DNA of 64,000 bases, taken from positions 2,356,001 through 2,420,000 of the forward strand of contig NZ_JAFDSS010000001.1 in NCBI RefSeq assembly GCF_017831975.1, read 5' to 3'. The notes under the pieces were generated by a model. The model searched no databases. It saw only the letters and a program-made list of their open reading frames with translations, and was not told where the DNA came from. A program made the translations under genes and the position numbers. This document shows, piece by piece, positions 42,132-50,197 of the stretch. The DNA comes from Microbacterium terrae (lineage in GTDB: Bacteria > Actinomycetota > Actinomycetes > Actinomycetales > Microbacteriaceae). Numbering within the stretch: the stretch's first letter is position 1; each line of letters begins with the position of its first letter.

Positions 42132-42617
42132 TCACCGCGGCCGTGTCGCCGCCATCGCCCCGTCGGGATCCAGCTCCCCCAGCACCGCGGCCGCAACCTC
42201 GCGCAGGCTCTGCGCCTGCTCCGCGGTCAGGCGGTCGAGCAGCACCCGGCGCACATTCTCGACGTGGCCCGGCGTCGCCCGCAGCACCACGCGCCGGCCC
42301 TCCGCCGTGATCACCACGTCGGTCGCCCGAGCGTCGACGGTGCTCGGCTCCCGCCGCACCAGCCCGCGCCGCTCGAGCCGGGTGATCACGTGCGACAGCC
42401 GCGGCAGCGTCGCGTTGGTCACTGAGGCGAGCCGCTTCATCTGCAGCCGATGCCCGTCGGCGTTGGTCAGTGCCGACAGCGCGACGTAGTCGAAATGCGT
42501 GAGGTCGGCGTCACGCTGCAGCTGCGCATCGAGCTCGCGCGGCAGCAGCTCGAGCAGGGCCGCCAGGGGCACCCACGTGTCGAGTTCTTCAGCTGTGTAG
42601 AACCTGGCGCGACTCAT
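42132..42617 (-). CDS. MarR family transcriptional regulator
   Basis: 161 residues. The winged helix has LTHFDYVALSALTNADGHRL, MKRLASVTNATLPRLSHVIT and RLERRGLVRREPSTVDARAT, typical of MarR. It is divergent from the F420-reductase-like gene, with the two operator-like repeats at 42636-42683 between them, so it probably represses both. The signal may be an oxidant or phenolic compound. Confidence 0.9.
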   Translation of the reverse strand: MSRARFYTAEELDTWVPLAALLELLPRELDAQLQRDADLTHFDYVALSALTNADGHRLQMKRLASVTNATLPRLSHVITRLERRGLVRREPSTVDARATDVVITAEGRRVVLRATPGHVENVRRVLLDRLTAEQAQSLREVAAAVLGELDPDGAMAATRPR

Positions 42618-42635
42618 TCTCCGATTCTAGGAATA

Positions 42636-42649
42636 CTTGTGCCTACAAG
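42636..42649. promoter_or_regulatory. MarR-type operator, site 1
   Basis: CTTGTGCCTACAAG, five-base inverted arms around four bases, 18 bases upstream of the MarR start. Confidence 0.6.
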
Positions 42650-42669
42650 CGAGTTCCACCTCTCAGATG

Positions 42670-42683
42670 CTTGAAGCTACAAG
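42670..42683. promoter_or_regulatory. MarR-type operator, site 2
   Basis: CTTGAAGCTACAAG shares CTTGnnnCTACAAG with site 1; the two are 34 bases apart and this one is 22 bases before the next gene's start. Confidence 0.65.
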
Positions 42684-42704
42684 CAAATAGTCAAGGAGAG
42701 AGAC

Positions 42705-43280
42705 ATGACCTCGATCACCATCTTCGGCACCGGCAACATGGGCCAGGCCATCGCCGGCGTTCTCGCACGCGGCGGCGCCGACATCCAGCACATCGGCAGC
42801 GGCGACGCATCCGCCACCGTCAACGGCGACATCGTCGTGCTCGCCGTTCCCCACCCCTCGCTCGCGCAGATCGTCGCCGCCTACGGCGAGCAGTTCGCCG
42901 GCAAGACCGTGGTCGACATCACCAACCCGCTCGACTTCTCGACCTTCGACTCGCTCGTCGTTCCCGCCGGCAGCTCCGCGGCCGCCGAGCTGCAGGCCGC
43001 ACTCCCCGCCGCGAAGGTCGTCAAGGCGTTCAACACGAACTTCGCCGCGACGCTCGCCTCGGGCACCGTCGAGGGCGCCCCCACCACCGTGCTCGTCGCC
43101 GGTGACGACGCCGACGCCAAGGCCGCGCTCATCGCCGCTGTGCAGGCAGGCGGAGTCGCCGCCGTCGACGCCGGCGCCCTCTCGCGCGCCCACGAGCTCG
43201 AGGCCATCGGGTTCCTGCAGCTCACCCTCGCCGTCGGCGAGAAGATCGGCTGGACGGGCGGCTTCGCCCTCGCGAGCTGA
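42705..43280 (+). CDS. NADPH-dependent F420 reductase-like protein
   Basis: 191 residues. The dinucleotide fold begins ITIFGTGNMGQAIAGVLARG, then IVVLAVPHPSLAQIVAA and KTVVDITNPL, ending in LQLTLAVGEKIGWTGGF. These are the signature features of Fno/F420-reductase-like proteins. AAGGAGAG precedes ATG 42705. It probably moves hydride between NADPH and F420 or another flavin-like cofactor and is likely controlled by the divergent MarR protein. Confidence 0.88.
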   Translation: MTSITIFGTGNMGQAIAGVLARGGADIQHIGSGDASATVNGDIVVLAVPHPSLAQIVAAYGEQFAGKTVVDITNPLDFSTFDSLVVPAGSSAAAELQAALPAAKVVKAFNTNFAATLASGTVEGAPTTVLVAGDDADAKAALIAAVQAGGVAAVDAGALSRAHELEAIGFLQLTLAVGEKIGWTGGFALAS

Positions 43281-43282
43281 CG

Positions 43283-43315
43283 GGCCGGGCGGCACGACCC
43301 GCGCGCCGCCCGGCC
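43283..43315 (+). terminator. Terminator of the F420-reductase-like gene
   Basis: GGCCGGGCGGC (43283-43293) pairs perfectly with GCCGCCCGGCC (43305-43315), three bases after the stop. Confidence 0.7.
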
Positions 43316-43324
43316 GATCCCAGG

Positions 43325-43357
43325 GCGACGGATGCCGCGGCCTGCGGCATCCGTCGC
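43325..43357 (+). terminator. Second hairpin after the F420-reductase-like gene
   Basis: GCGACGGATGCCG (43325-43337) pairs perfectly with CGGCATCCGTCGC (43345-43357) around seven bases. The arms are the paired GGATGCC/GGCATCC motif. Confidence 0.75.
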
Positions 43358-43400
43358 CGTCTCGTCACCCGACCCCGGTGCGCCCGCCCATTCCCGGGCG

Positions 43401-43406
43401 TATCGT
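43401..43406 (+). promoter_or_regulatory. -10 box of a leaderless start (flavodoxin-family gene)
   Basis: TATCGT is seven bases before ATG 43414. Confidence 0.5.
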
Positions 43407-43413
43407 CGGCGCC

Positions 43414-44145
43414 ATGAGCGACGCGACCACCCCGCCCGCGAGCTACGACGACCTCCGCGCGGTCTACATCAACTGCACCCTCAAGCGCAGCCCCGAGCTC
43501 TCGCACACGCAGGGGCTGATGGACCACAGCATCGCGCTCATGCGCGACCAGGGCGTGACCGTCGACACGCTGCGCTTCGTCGACCACGACATCGCCACCG
43601 GCGTCTATCCCGACATGCGCGAGCACGGCTGGGACACCGACGACTGGCTCGAAGACGTGTGGCCGCTCATCGACGCGGCCGACATCCTCGTGATCGGCGG
43701 GCCCCTGTGGCTCGGAGACAACTCCTCGATCACCCGCAAGCTCATCGAGCGCCTCTATGCGATGAGCGGCATGTTCAACGCCCGCGGCCAGTACGTCTAC
43801 TACGGCAAGACGGGCGGCGCCATGATCACCGGCAACGAAGACGGAATCAAGCACGCCTCGATGGCGATCCTCTACAGCCTGCAGCACATCGGCTTCGTCA
43901 TCCCGCCCGCCGCCGACGCCGGCTGGATCGGCGAGGTCGGACCCGGCCCGAGCTACCTCGACCCCGGATCGGGCGGCCCCGAGAACGACTTCACCAACCG
44001 CAACACCACCTTCATGACGTGGAACCTGCTCCACATCGCGCGGCTCCTCAAAGACGCGGGCGGCCTCCCGGCGTACGGAAACCTGCGCAAGAGGTGGGAT
44101 GCCGGTGAGCACTTCGGCTTCGACGCCAACCCCGAGTACCGCTGA
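43414..44145 (+). CDS. Flavodoxin/NADPH-dependent FMN reductase family protein
   Basis: 243 residues. The flavodoxin-like fold starts AVYINCTLKRSPELSHTQGL, with DILVIGGPLWLGDNSSITRK (FMN-binding loop) and GGAMITGNEDGIKHASMAIL. It probably reduces a quinone or another small acceptor with NAD(P)H. It may belong to the MarR-controlled redox group, but a hairpin separates it from the preceding gene and it has its own -10 box. Confidence 0.85.
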   Translation: MSDATTPPASYDDLRAVYINCTLKRSPELSHTQGLMDHSIALMRDQGVTVDTLRFVDHDIATGVYPDMREHGWDTDDWLEDVWPLIDAADILVIGGPLWLGDNSSITRKLIERLYAMSGMFNARGQYVYYGKTGGAMITGNEDGIKHASMAILYSLQHIGFVIPPAADAGWIGEVGPGPSYLDPGSGGPENDFTNRNTTFMTWNLLHIARLLKDAGGLPAYGNLRKRWDAGEHFGFDANPEYR

Positions 44146-44198
44146 GCGGCTCCGCACCGCGGTTGCGGCATCCGCAGCTCGTCGCGCAGGCTGAGAGC

Positions 44199-44603
44199 AT
44201 GAGCCAGCTCGACGACGGCCCGTTCTACCACGGCACGAAAGCCGACCTCCAGGTCGGCGACCTGCTCACAGCGGGGTTCCGCTCGAACTACCGCCCCGAG
44301 ATCGTGATGAACCACATCTACTTCACCGCGCTCCCCGACGGGGCGGGGCTCGCGGCCGAGATCGCTCCGGGCGACGGCGCACCCCGCGTGTACCGCGTCG
44401 AGCCGACCGGACCGTTCGAGAACGACCCGAACGTGACCGACAAGAAGTTTCCGGGCAACCCCACCCGCTCGTACCGCAGCAGCGCGCCGCTGCGCATCGT
44501 CGCCGAGGTGACCGACTGGACGCGGCTGACGCCCGAGGCGCTGCAGATGTGGCAGGAGCGGCTCGAGACCATCCGCACCGAACGCGGCGAGATCATCAAC
44601 TGA
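44199..44603 (+). CDS. arr: Rifampin ADP-ribosyltransferase Arr
   Basis: 134 residues, the length of Arr enzymes. Distinctive motifs are FYHGTKADLQVGDLLTAGF, RSNYRPEIVMNHIYFTALP and GPFENDPNVTDKKFPGNPTR. Arr transfers ADP-ribose from NAD to the rifamycin hydroxyl and gives resistance. ATG 44199 is taken because it gives the usual N-terminus, though the site upstream is weak. It lies close behind the flavodoxin gene and is chromosomal rather than in an obvious mobile element. Confidence 0.93.
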   Translation: MSQLDDGPFYHGTKADLQVGDLLTAGFRSNYRPEIVMNHIYFTALPDGAGLAAEIAPGDGAPRVYRVEPTGPFENDPNVTDKKFPGNPTRSYRSSAPLRIVAEVTDWTRLTPEALQMWQERLETIRTERGEIIN

Positions 44604-44660
44604 TCCGGCGTGAGCGGCATGCTCAGTCCGGACACGTGGCACCGCCGAGCATCCCGCGAG

Positions 44661-44666
44661 TACAGT
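44661..44666 (+). promoter_or_regulatory. -10 box of a leaderless start (small membrane protein)
   Basis: TACAGT is seven bases before ATG 44674. Confidence 0.5.
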
Positions 44667-44673
44667 GCGGCTC

Positions 44674-45045
44674 ATGGAACAGACACGCATCGACGTGGGC
44701 CCGGCGACGGCGCCGGCCCGCAACGGCGCACCGCGCCTCATCGGGGGCATCGCCCTCTGGGCGGCTGCGATGCTCGCCGGGGTGCTCGCCGCCGCGTTCT
44801 TCGTCATGAAGTCGATGACATGGATCGGCGGATACACCGGCGGCTTCTGGCAGGACGATGAGGGAGCAGGGCTCGTCGTCGGCATCGCCCTCGTGCTCGC
44901 CTGGCTCGTGCTGCTCGCGGCCTCGATCGCCGTCATGTTCCGCGGCGCGCTGCGCGGTTCGCGCGCCGCCCACGTCACCGCGATCGTGCTGGCCGTGGTG
45001 AGCCTCGTGGTGATCGGCGGCTGGCTGCTGCTGCTCATCCCCTGA
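44674..45045 (+). CDS. Small membrane protein
   Basis: 123 residues with three membrane segments (about AALWAAAMLAGVLAAAFFVM-type, GLVVGIALVLAWLVLLAASI and VTAIVLAVVSLVVIGGWLLL) and a loop with GGYTGGFWQDDEG. ATG 44674 is supported by the -10 box position. It has no recognised domain; it may be an envelope protein. Confidence 0.65.
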   Translation: MEQTRIDVGPATAPARNGAPRLIGGIALWAAAMLAGVLAAAFFVMKSMTWIGGYTGGFWQDDEGAGLVVGIALVLAWLVLLAASIAVMFRGALRGSRAAHVTAIVLAVVSLVVIGGWLLLLIP

Positions 45046-45110
45046 CACCCGCCCGCCTCAGGCGGTTCGCAGGCTGCGGGGCTAGCGTGACCACGACCGA
45101 AGGAGGCAGC

Positions 45111-45524
45111 GTGCGTCGTCTGAGCCGAATCGCCATGACGACCGTCGCGTTCGCCACCGCCGTCGCCCTCACCGCCTGCGCTCCCGGAGGAACCGTGTCC
45201 GAGCCGTCGTCGCCTGCCTCCCCCTCGCCGAGCCTCTCGCGGTTCGAGCCGGTGCCGACGGCGTCGGGCGAAGCCGCCGAGGTTCCGGCATCCCACTGGG
45301 ACGCGATCGTCGCCGATCTCGCATCCCGCGGCGTCACCGGTGAGCCGCAGCTCGTCTCGGCCGAGAACGTCACATGGCCCAACGCCGCCCTCGGCTGCCC
45401 GAAGCCCGGCATGTCGTACACGCAGGCGCTCATCGACGGCATGCGCGTCGTCGTGACGGTGGACGGCGTCGTGTACGACTACCGGTTCGGAACCGAAGCC
45501 ACTCCCCTGCTCTGCGAGCGCTGA
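45111..45524 (+). CDS. Predicted lipoprotein
   Basis: 137 residues. GTG 45111 has GAAGGAGG upstream. The N-terminus is a signal peptide with a lipobox ending ALTAC at the Cys (about residue 21-25). The mature part has NAALGCPKPGMSYTQALIDG and RVVVTVDGVVYDYRFGTEAT, a small beta-rich domain without a recognised family. It is probably membrane-anchored at the cell surface. Confidence 0.75.
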   Translation: MRRLSRIAMTTVAFATAVALTACAPGGTVSEPSSPASPSPSLSRFEPVPTASGEAAEVPASHWDAIVADLASRGVTGEPQLVSAENVTWPNAALGCPKPGMSYTQALIDGMRVVVTVDGVVYDYRFGTEATPLLCER

Positions 45525-45550
45525 GCGCCGACTGCCCGGAACGCCGGCGA

Positions 45551-45580
45551 GGCCGGCATCCGTTGAATCGGATGCCGGCC
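45551..45580. terminator. Bidirectional terminator, lipoprotein/subtilase
   Basis: GGCCGGCATCCG (45551-45562) pairs perfectly with CGGATGCCGGCC (45569-45580) around TTGAAT, between convergent genes. Confidence 0.85.
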
Positions 45581-45599
45581 CCGTCGGGTTCGCGAAGCG

Positions 45600-48500
45600 C
45601 TACTTGCGCGTCTTGACGAGCACCGTCTCGCTGGTGCCCGACGCGTTGTCGATCGCGACGAACATCGCCCCGAGCGGCTTCTGCGCGGCGACCTGCTCGG
45701 CGTCCACGGCGATCGTGACGTCGAGCTTGCCGTTGCGGGGAACGACCTCGTACTGGGCGTCGTCGAACGCCTTCGCCGTCGGGTCGTACGTCGCCACACC
45801 GTCGACCGAGTCGCTGCCGGCGGTGTCGGTCAGCGAGAACGTCTGCACGGAGTAGTCGAACGCGCCGGTGATGCCCAGCTCGCTCATGTCGCCGAGCATG
45901 ATGATCGTGCTGCTGTTCGTCGGCGCGACCGAGTAGTACATCGGCGTGATGGCACCGGTGGCCAGGTCGTACGCGGCCACGAGGCTGCGTCCGTCCGAGC
46001 TGCCGCTCAGCAGCAGGCCGCCGTCGAGAGCGAGCAGGATCACGTCGGGCTCACCGTCGCGGTCGTTGTCGATCACGACGTCGAACTCGATCGCCGCCGC
46101 GTTCGACCACCGCTTGTGGGTGTTGACCGCGAAGGCGACCACGCCGTCGTCCGGGTAGGACTGCACACCGACGCTCGCGATGTCGAAGCCCGTGTCGGCG
46201 ATCTTCTTCGACACGTCCTTCTTGTCGGAGAGGCCCCAGGTGTACAGGTCGGCGTACGCGTCGGCTGCACCCTTGGAGTTGGTCAGCGTGACCTTCTTGG
46301 TGGTATCGACGATCTTGTCCTTCTTGCCGAAGAGCTCCTTCGTCTTCGTGTCGACGTTGCTGTCGGCACGCGGCACCAGCAGGTACGGGACCCGCAGCGT
46401 CGACGACTTCGACGTGAACTCGACGTTGCCCGAGAACTCGTACAGCGCGAACGTGCTCGCGTCGGACGTGCCGACCGCGCTCGCCGGAGCCGAGACCGTG
46501 ACCTGCACCTTGGCGGTGCCGCGGGCCGGGACCGTCACCGACGAGCGGTTGAACGAGACCTTGGCCTGCTCGGACTGCGCCGACGGGGCAGCGCTCACCT
46601 TGTACGTCACCGCGGTCTTGCCGTGGTTGGTGAGCGTGATCTCCTTGCGGCCGCTGAACGAGCTCTGCGACTCCTGGAAGCCGAAGCTCAGCGCCGTCTC
46701 ACGGTTCCTGCCGCTGTCGGTCTTGAACGAGTCGCCGGTCGCGGTGACCTGCGTCGCCACGGCCTGCGCGGTGTCGACGAGGCCCACGCCGCCGCGGGTC
46801 AGCTGCTGACCCGCCACACCGTCGGGGTCTGCCGACGAGACGACCGCGGCTGAAACCTCGGATGCCTTCCACCCCGGGTGCGCCTGCACGGCGAGCGCCG
46901 CGACGCCGGCGACGTGCGGAGCCGCCATCGAGGTGCCCGAGAGCACACCGGGCTGGTTGCCCGTGCCGACGCCGGTCGAGACGATCGAGACGCCGGGCGC
47001 CGCGACATCCACACCGATTCCGGAGTCACCGCTGCGGGGTCCGTTCGACGAGAACGACGCGAAGCCGCGGAAGCCCGGGTTGGTGAGCGTGTTGGCCGCG
47101 AAGGTCGCCGCCTGGCCCGAGGTGAACTTCGCACCATCCGTCGACGGCACTCCGAGGAACGGGATCGTCACGTTGAACTTGTCACCCGTGTCGGGGTTCT
47201 CGGTGATCGGACCCTCGAACGGCGGGAAGCCGGCTGCGTTGTTGACCATGAGCGCCGCTGCGGCACCCGCCTGCTCTGCGAACACGGCGCGCGCTGCGCG
47301 TGCGCAGGTTCCGCGGACCGACACGGCGATCTGCTCGCCGCCCTCGACCACGCCGTTCAGCGTGTACGCCGCGACCGAGCATCCGAGCGCCTCGTTCTCG
47401 GGCGTGCCCGCGATGTCGGCGAGCTTCACGACCTCGAGTTCGCCGAGACCGGATACGTCGACGCCGTTGGCGTTGATCGCCTGCACCTGCTGCGAGCCGT
47501 CGAGCGTGATCATCGCGCCCGGGAACGTCTGGTAGCTGTCGGTGGCGGCGACCGAGATCACGCCGTCGCCCGTGCTGGGTGCACCGACGAGGTACGGGTT
47601 CGGTCCCGAGTTGCCGGCCGAGGCGACGACGACGACGCCCGCGCCGACCGCGTTGGCCGCGGCGACGGCCTCGGGGTCGTCCTTCGAGCCGAAGCTCGAG
47701 CCGAGCGACATGTTGATGACGTCCATGTCGTTGGCGACGGCCCAGTCGATGGCCGCGACCGTGATGTTGGTCGAGCCGTCGCAGCCGAAGACGCGCAGGG
47801 CGTACAGGTCGACCTCGGGTGCGACACCCGGGCCGATCCGCCAGTCCTTCGACGCCGACGTGTCGTCGTAGGCGCCGGTGTAGCCGACGCCGTCGGCGGT
47901 CACGCCGCTGCCGCCGGTGGTGCCGGCGACGTGGCTGCCGTGACCCTGGCAGTCGAGCGGGTTGGCGTCGGGCTTCGGGACGCTCGCGTCGTCGTTCGCG
48001 TCGTACGCGTCGCCGACGAAGTCCCAGCCGCCCTTCACGCGGGGTGCGTTCGGGCCGAACAGCGCCGGGTCTGCGGCCGACGTCTCGGCGGCGTGTGCCG
48101 CCTCGTACGCCTCGACCGTGCCGGGGCCGCCGAAGTTCGCGTGCGTGTAGTCGATGCCGGTGTCGATGATCGCCACCTTGATGCCCTCACCGGTGAACCC
48201 GGTGCTCTCCCACACCTGCGGGACGCCGAGGAACGGCACCGACGTCGCGTTGTCGACCGTGTAGGTGCGCGCCTGGCGCACGGCGACGACGTTCGGCAGT
48301 GCCGCGACCTCGTCGACAGCGGATGCCGGGATGGTCGCCTGCACGCCGTTGTAGGCCGACTGCATCTGGGCTTCGACGGCGCCGCCGCTGCCCTTCACCG
48401 CGTCGACGACCGGCTTCTGCGCGGTCTTGAGGCTGTCGCGGAGCGCCTTGCGCTCGGCCTTGGAGAGCTCGGAGCCCTTCTCGGCTTCGACGACGGCGAC

Positions 48501-48704
48501 GGGGTCGGCGGCGAGTTGCACGACGACCGTCACGTCGCCGTCGGCGTCGACGGCTCCCGGCGTGAACGTCGTGCTGACCGAGCCCGAGGACTCGACCTTC
48601 TCGAACTTGGACAAGGGATCGGCATCAGGTGTGGCGGCGACTGCTGCCGTCGCGGGGAGCGACAGCGCCAGGACTCCGGCGACTGCCAACGAACGCAGGT
48701 ACAA
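45600..48704 (-). CDS. Secreted S8 family serine protease (subtilase)
   Basis: 1034 residues from TTG 48704, which has an AGAAGG site and directly precedes a signal peptide (LAVAGVLALSLPATAAVA). An inhibitor-I9-like propeptide (about 40-150) is followed by the protease domain: catalytic Asp in VAIIDTGIDYTH (D181), His in QGHGSHVAGT (H255), oxyanion Asn in SAGNSG (N365) and Ser in LSGTSMAAPHVAG (S592). A PA domain is inserted between His/Asn and Ser (about 440-530). A Fn3-like region and a long beta-rich C-terminus follow. It is an extracellular peptidase. A start at ATG 48770 would give a much longer N-terminus. Confidence 0.92.
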   Translation of the reverse strand: MYLRSLAVAGVLALSLPATAAVAATPDADPLSKFEKVESSGSVSTTFTPGAVDADGDVTVVVQLAADPVAVVEAEKGSELSKAERKALRDSLKTAQKPVVDAVKGSGGAVEAQMQSAYNGVQATIPASAVDEVAALPNVVAVRQARTYTVDNATSVPFLGVPQVWESTGFTGEGIKVAIIDTGIDYTHANFGGPGTVEAYEAAHAAETSAADPALFGPNAPRVKGGWDFVGDAYDANDDASVPKPDANPLDCQGHGSHVAGTTGGSGVTADGVGYTGAYDDTSASKDWRIGPGVAPEVDLYALRVFGCDGSTNITVAAIDWAVANDMDVINMSLGSSFGSKDDPEAVAAANAVGAGVVVVASAGNSGPNPYLVGAPSTGDGVISVAATDSYQTFPGAMITLDGSQQVQAINANGVDVSGLGELEVVKLADIAGTPENEALGCSVAAYTLNGVVEGGEQIAVSVRGTCARAARAVFAEQAGAAAALMVNNAAGFPPFEGPITENPDTGDKFNVTIPFLGVPSTDGAKFTSGQAATFAANTLTNPGFRGFASFSSNGPRSGDSGIGVDVAAPGVSIVSTGVGTGNQPGVLSGTSMAAPHVAGVAALAVQAHPGWKASEVSAAVVSSADPDGVAGQQLTRGGVGLVDTAQAVATQVTATGDSFKTDSGRNRETALSFGFQESQSSFSGRKEITLTNHGKTAVTYKVSAAPSAQSEQAKVSFNRSSVTVPARGTAKVQVTVSAPASAVGTSDASTFALYEFSGNVEFTSKSSTLRVPYLLVPRADSNVDTKTKELFGKKDKIVDTTKKVTLTNSKGAADAYADLYTWGLSDKKDVSKKIADTGFDIASVGVQSYPDDGVVAFAVNTHKRWSNAAAIEFDVVIDNDRDGEPDVILLALDGGLLLSGSSDGRSLVAAYDLATGAITPMYYSVAPTNSSTIIMLGDMSELGITGAFDYSVQTFSLTDTAGSDSVDGVATYDPTAKAFDDAQYEVVPRNGKLDVTIAVDAEQVAAQKPLGAMFVAIDNASGTSETVLVKTRK

Positions 48705-48940
48705 AGCGGACCTTCTTTCTCCGTCGTGGGGTAACGGGATGGACACGAGGGGCAACGTATGCCGCCGCATCCAGGAAGTCAACAGGAATCTCTCAGGTTC
48801 ACCACATCGCTCAGAATGCTCGACAACGGGTTGCCTGAACGCGCAGAGTGCTCGGACGTTGAAACGTTGCTGCAACATGCCGTGTCATCGAGCCGCGCCC
48901 CCTTCTTTCGGCGAGACCGTCGTCGGCGGAACGTTCCAGG
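48705..48940. other. Intergenic region without a gene
   Basis: The 236 bases between the divergent subtilase and MFS genes have no coding ORF. They hold short imperfect repeats around GTTGAAACGTTGCTGCAAC (about 48858-48876), possibly an operator. Confidence 0.4.
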
Positions 48941-50152
48941 ATGCTGGATGCCGTGACCACAGCCCGGCGCGATGAGCCAGCCACCCCGCGCCACCGCATG
49001 GGTCCGCTGTACGCCGCAGGGTTCGTCACGGCCTTCGGCGCGCACAGCGTGGCTGCCGGCGTCGGCGCGACGGGCGAGGACATCGGCCTGAGCCTGCTGC
49101 GGATCGGGTTCCTGCTCGCGCTGTACGACATCGCCGAGGTTCTGCTCAAGCCGATCTTCGGCTCGCTGTCGGACCGCATCGGCGCGAAGCCGGTGATCGT
49201 GGGTGGCCTGATCGGGTTCGCGGCACTGTCGCTGCTCGGCCTCGGCGCGCAGAACGTCGCCCTGCTCACGCTGGCGCGTCTCGGCCAGGGCGCAGCGGCC
49301 GCGGCGTTCTCCCCGGCCGCGTCGGCCACGGTCGCGCGGCTCGGTGCCGGGCGCACCGGCGCCTACTTCGGCCGGTACGGCTCGTGGAAGGCGCTCGGCT
49401 ACACGATCGGGCCACTGCTCGGTGCGGGGCTCATCGCGTGGGGCGGGCTGCCGCTGCTGTTCGGCGTGCTGAGCGCCGCCGCGGCGATGACCGCGATCTG
49501 GGTGCTTCTCGCACTCCCGGCGCCCGCGCCGCTCCCCCGCACGCGGTACACGGTCGTCGATCTTGTGCGCCAGACGACTGACTCGGCGTTCCTCGTGCCG
49601 ACGCTTGCCCTCGCAACCTCGACCGCCGCGCTCGGCGCCGCGATCGGCTTCCTCCCCGCCCTCGCCACCCACCTCGGCCTGTCGCTGTTCGCCGCGATCG
49701 CCATCGCGACCGTGCTCGCCCTCGCGTCGGCGATCGTGCAGCCGTGGGCAGGGTCGCTGCGCGACAGCCGCCGCTTCTCCGATCGCGCCGGCGCGATCGG
49801 CGGGCTGCTCGTGCTCGCCGCCGGCATCCTTCTCGTCGCCGTGCTCCCCACTGCGGTCGTGCTCTACCTCGCCGCCGTACTCATCGGGGCCGGGATCGGC
49901 GTCGTCACACCGTTCGCCTTCGCAGCCCTCGCCGACTCGACCCCGCAGGAGCGCATGGGCCGCACCCTCGGCACGGCCGAGCTCGGCCGCGAGCTCGGCG
50001 ACAGCGCCGGGCCCCTGCTCGTCGGAGCCGTCGCCGCCGCGACCGCCCTGCCCTGGGGGCTGGCGACGCTCGGCGGAGCCGTGGCGCTCATGGCGGGCGT
50101 GGTCGGAGTCACGCGCTCCCGCAGCGCCGTCGTGACCGAGCCGACGGACTGA
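48941..50152 (+). CDS. MFS transporter
   Basis: 403 residues with 12 membrane segments. Recognisable elements are PIFGSLSDRIGAKPVIVGGL (the A-like loop after segment 2), GRTGAYFGRYGSWKALGYTIGP and FAALADSTPQERMGRTLGTA. It is a drug/metabolite-type permease of the major facilitator superfamily with unknown substrate. The start could also be GTG 48953. It converges on the GDPD gene with a hairpin between. Confidence 0.88.
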   Translation: MLDAVTTARRDEPATPRHRMGPLYAAGFVTAFGAHSVAAGVGATGEDIGLSLLRIGFLLALYDIAEVLLKPIFGSLSDRIGAKPVIVGGLIGFAALSLLGLGAQNVALLTLARLGQGAAAAAFSPAASATVARLGAGRTGAYFGRYGSWKALGYTIGPLLGAGLIAWGGLPLLFGVLSAAAAMTAIWVLLALPAPAPLPRTRYTVVDLVRQTTDSAFLVPTLALATSTAALGAAIGFLPALATHLGLSLFAAIAIATVLALASAIVQPWAGSLRDSRRFSDRAGAIGGLLVLAAGILLVAVLPTAVVLYLAAVLIGAGIGVVTPFAFAALADSTPQERMGRTLGTAELGRELGDSAGPLLVGAVAAATALPWGLATLGGAVALMAGVVGVTRSRSAVVTEPTD

Positions 50153-50165
50153 CGGGACGGATGCC

Positions 50166-50182
50166 GGCGCCCCGGGGGCGCT
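50166..50182 (+). terminator. Weak GC hairpin after the MFS gene
   Basis: GGCGCC with GGCGC on the other side of a CCGGG-type loop gives a short stem just after the stop. The pairing is less clear than elsewhere. Confidence 0.35.
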
Positions 50183-50197
50183 GTCACGGCCCGCGCG

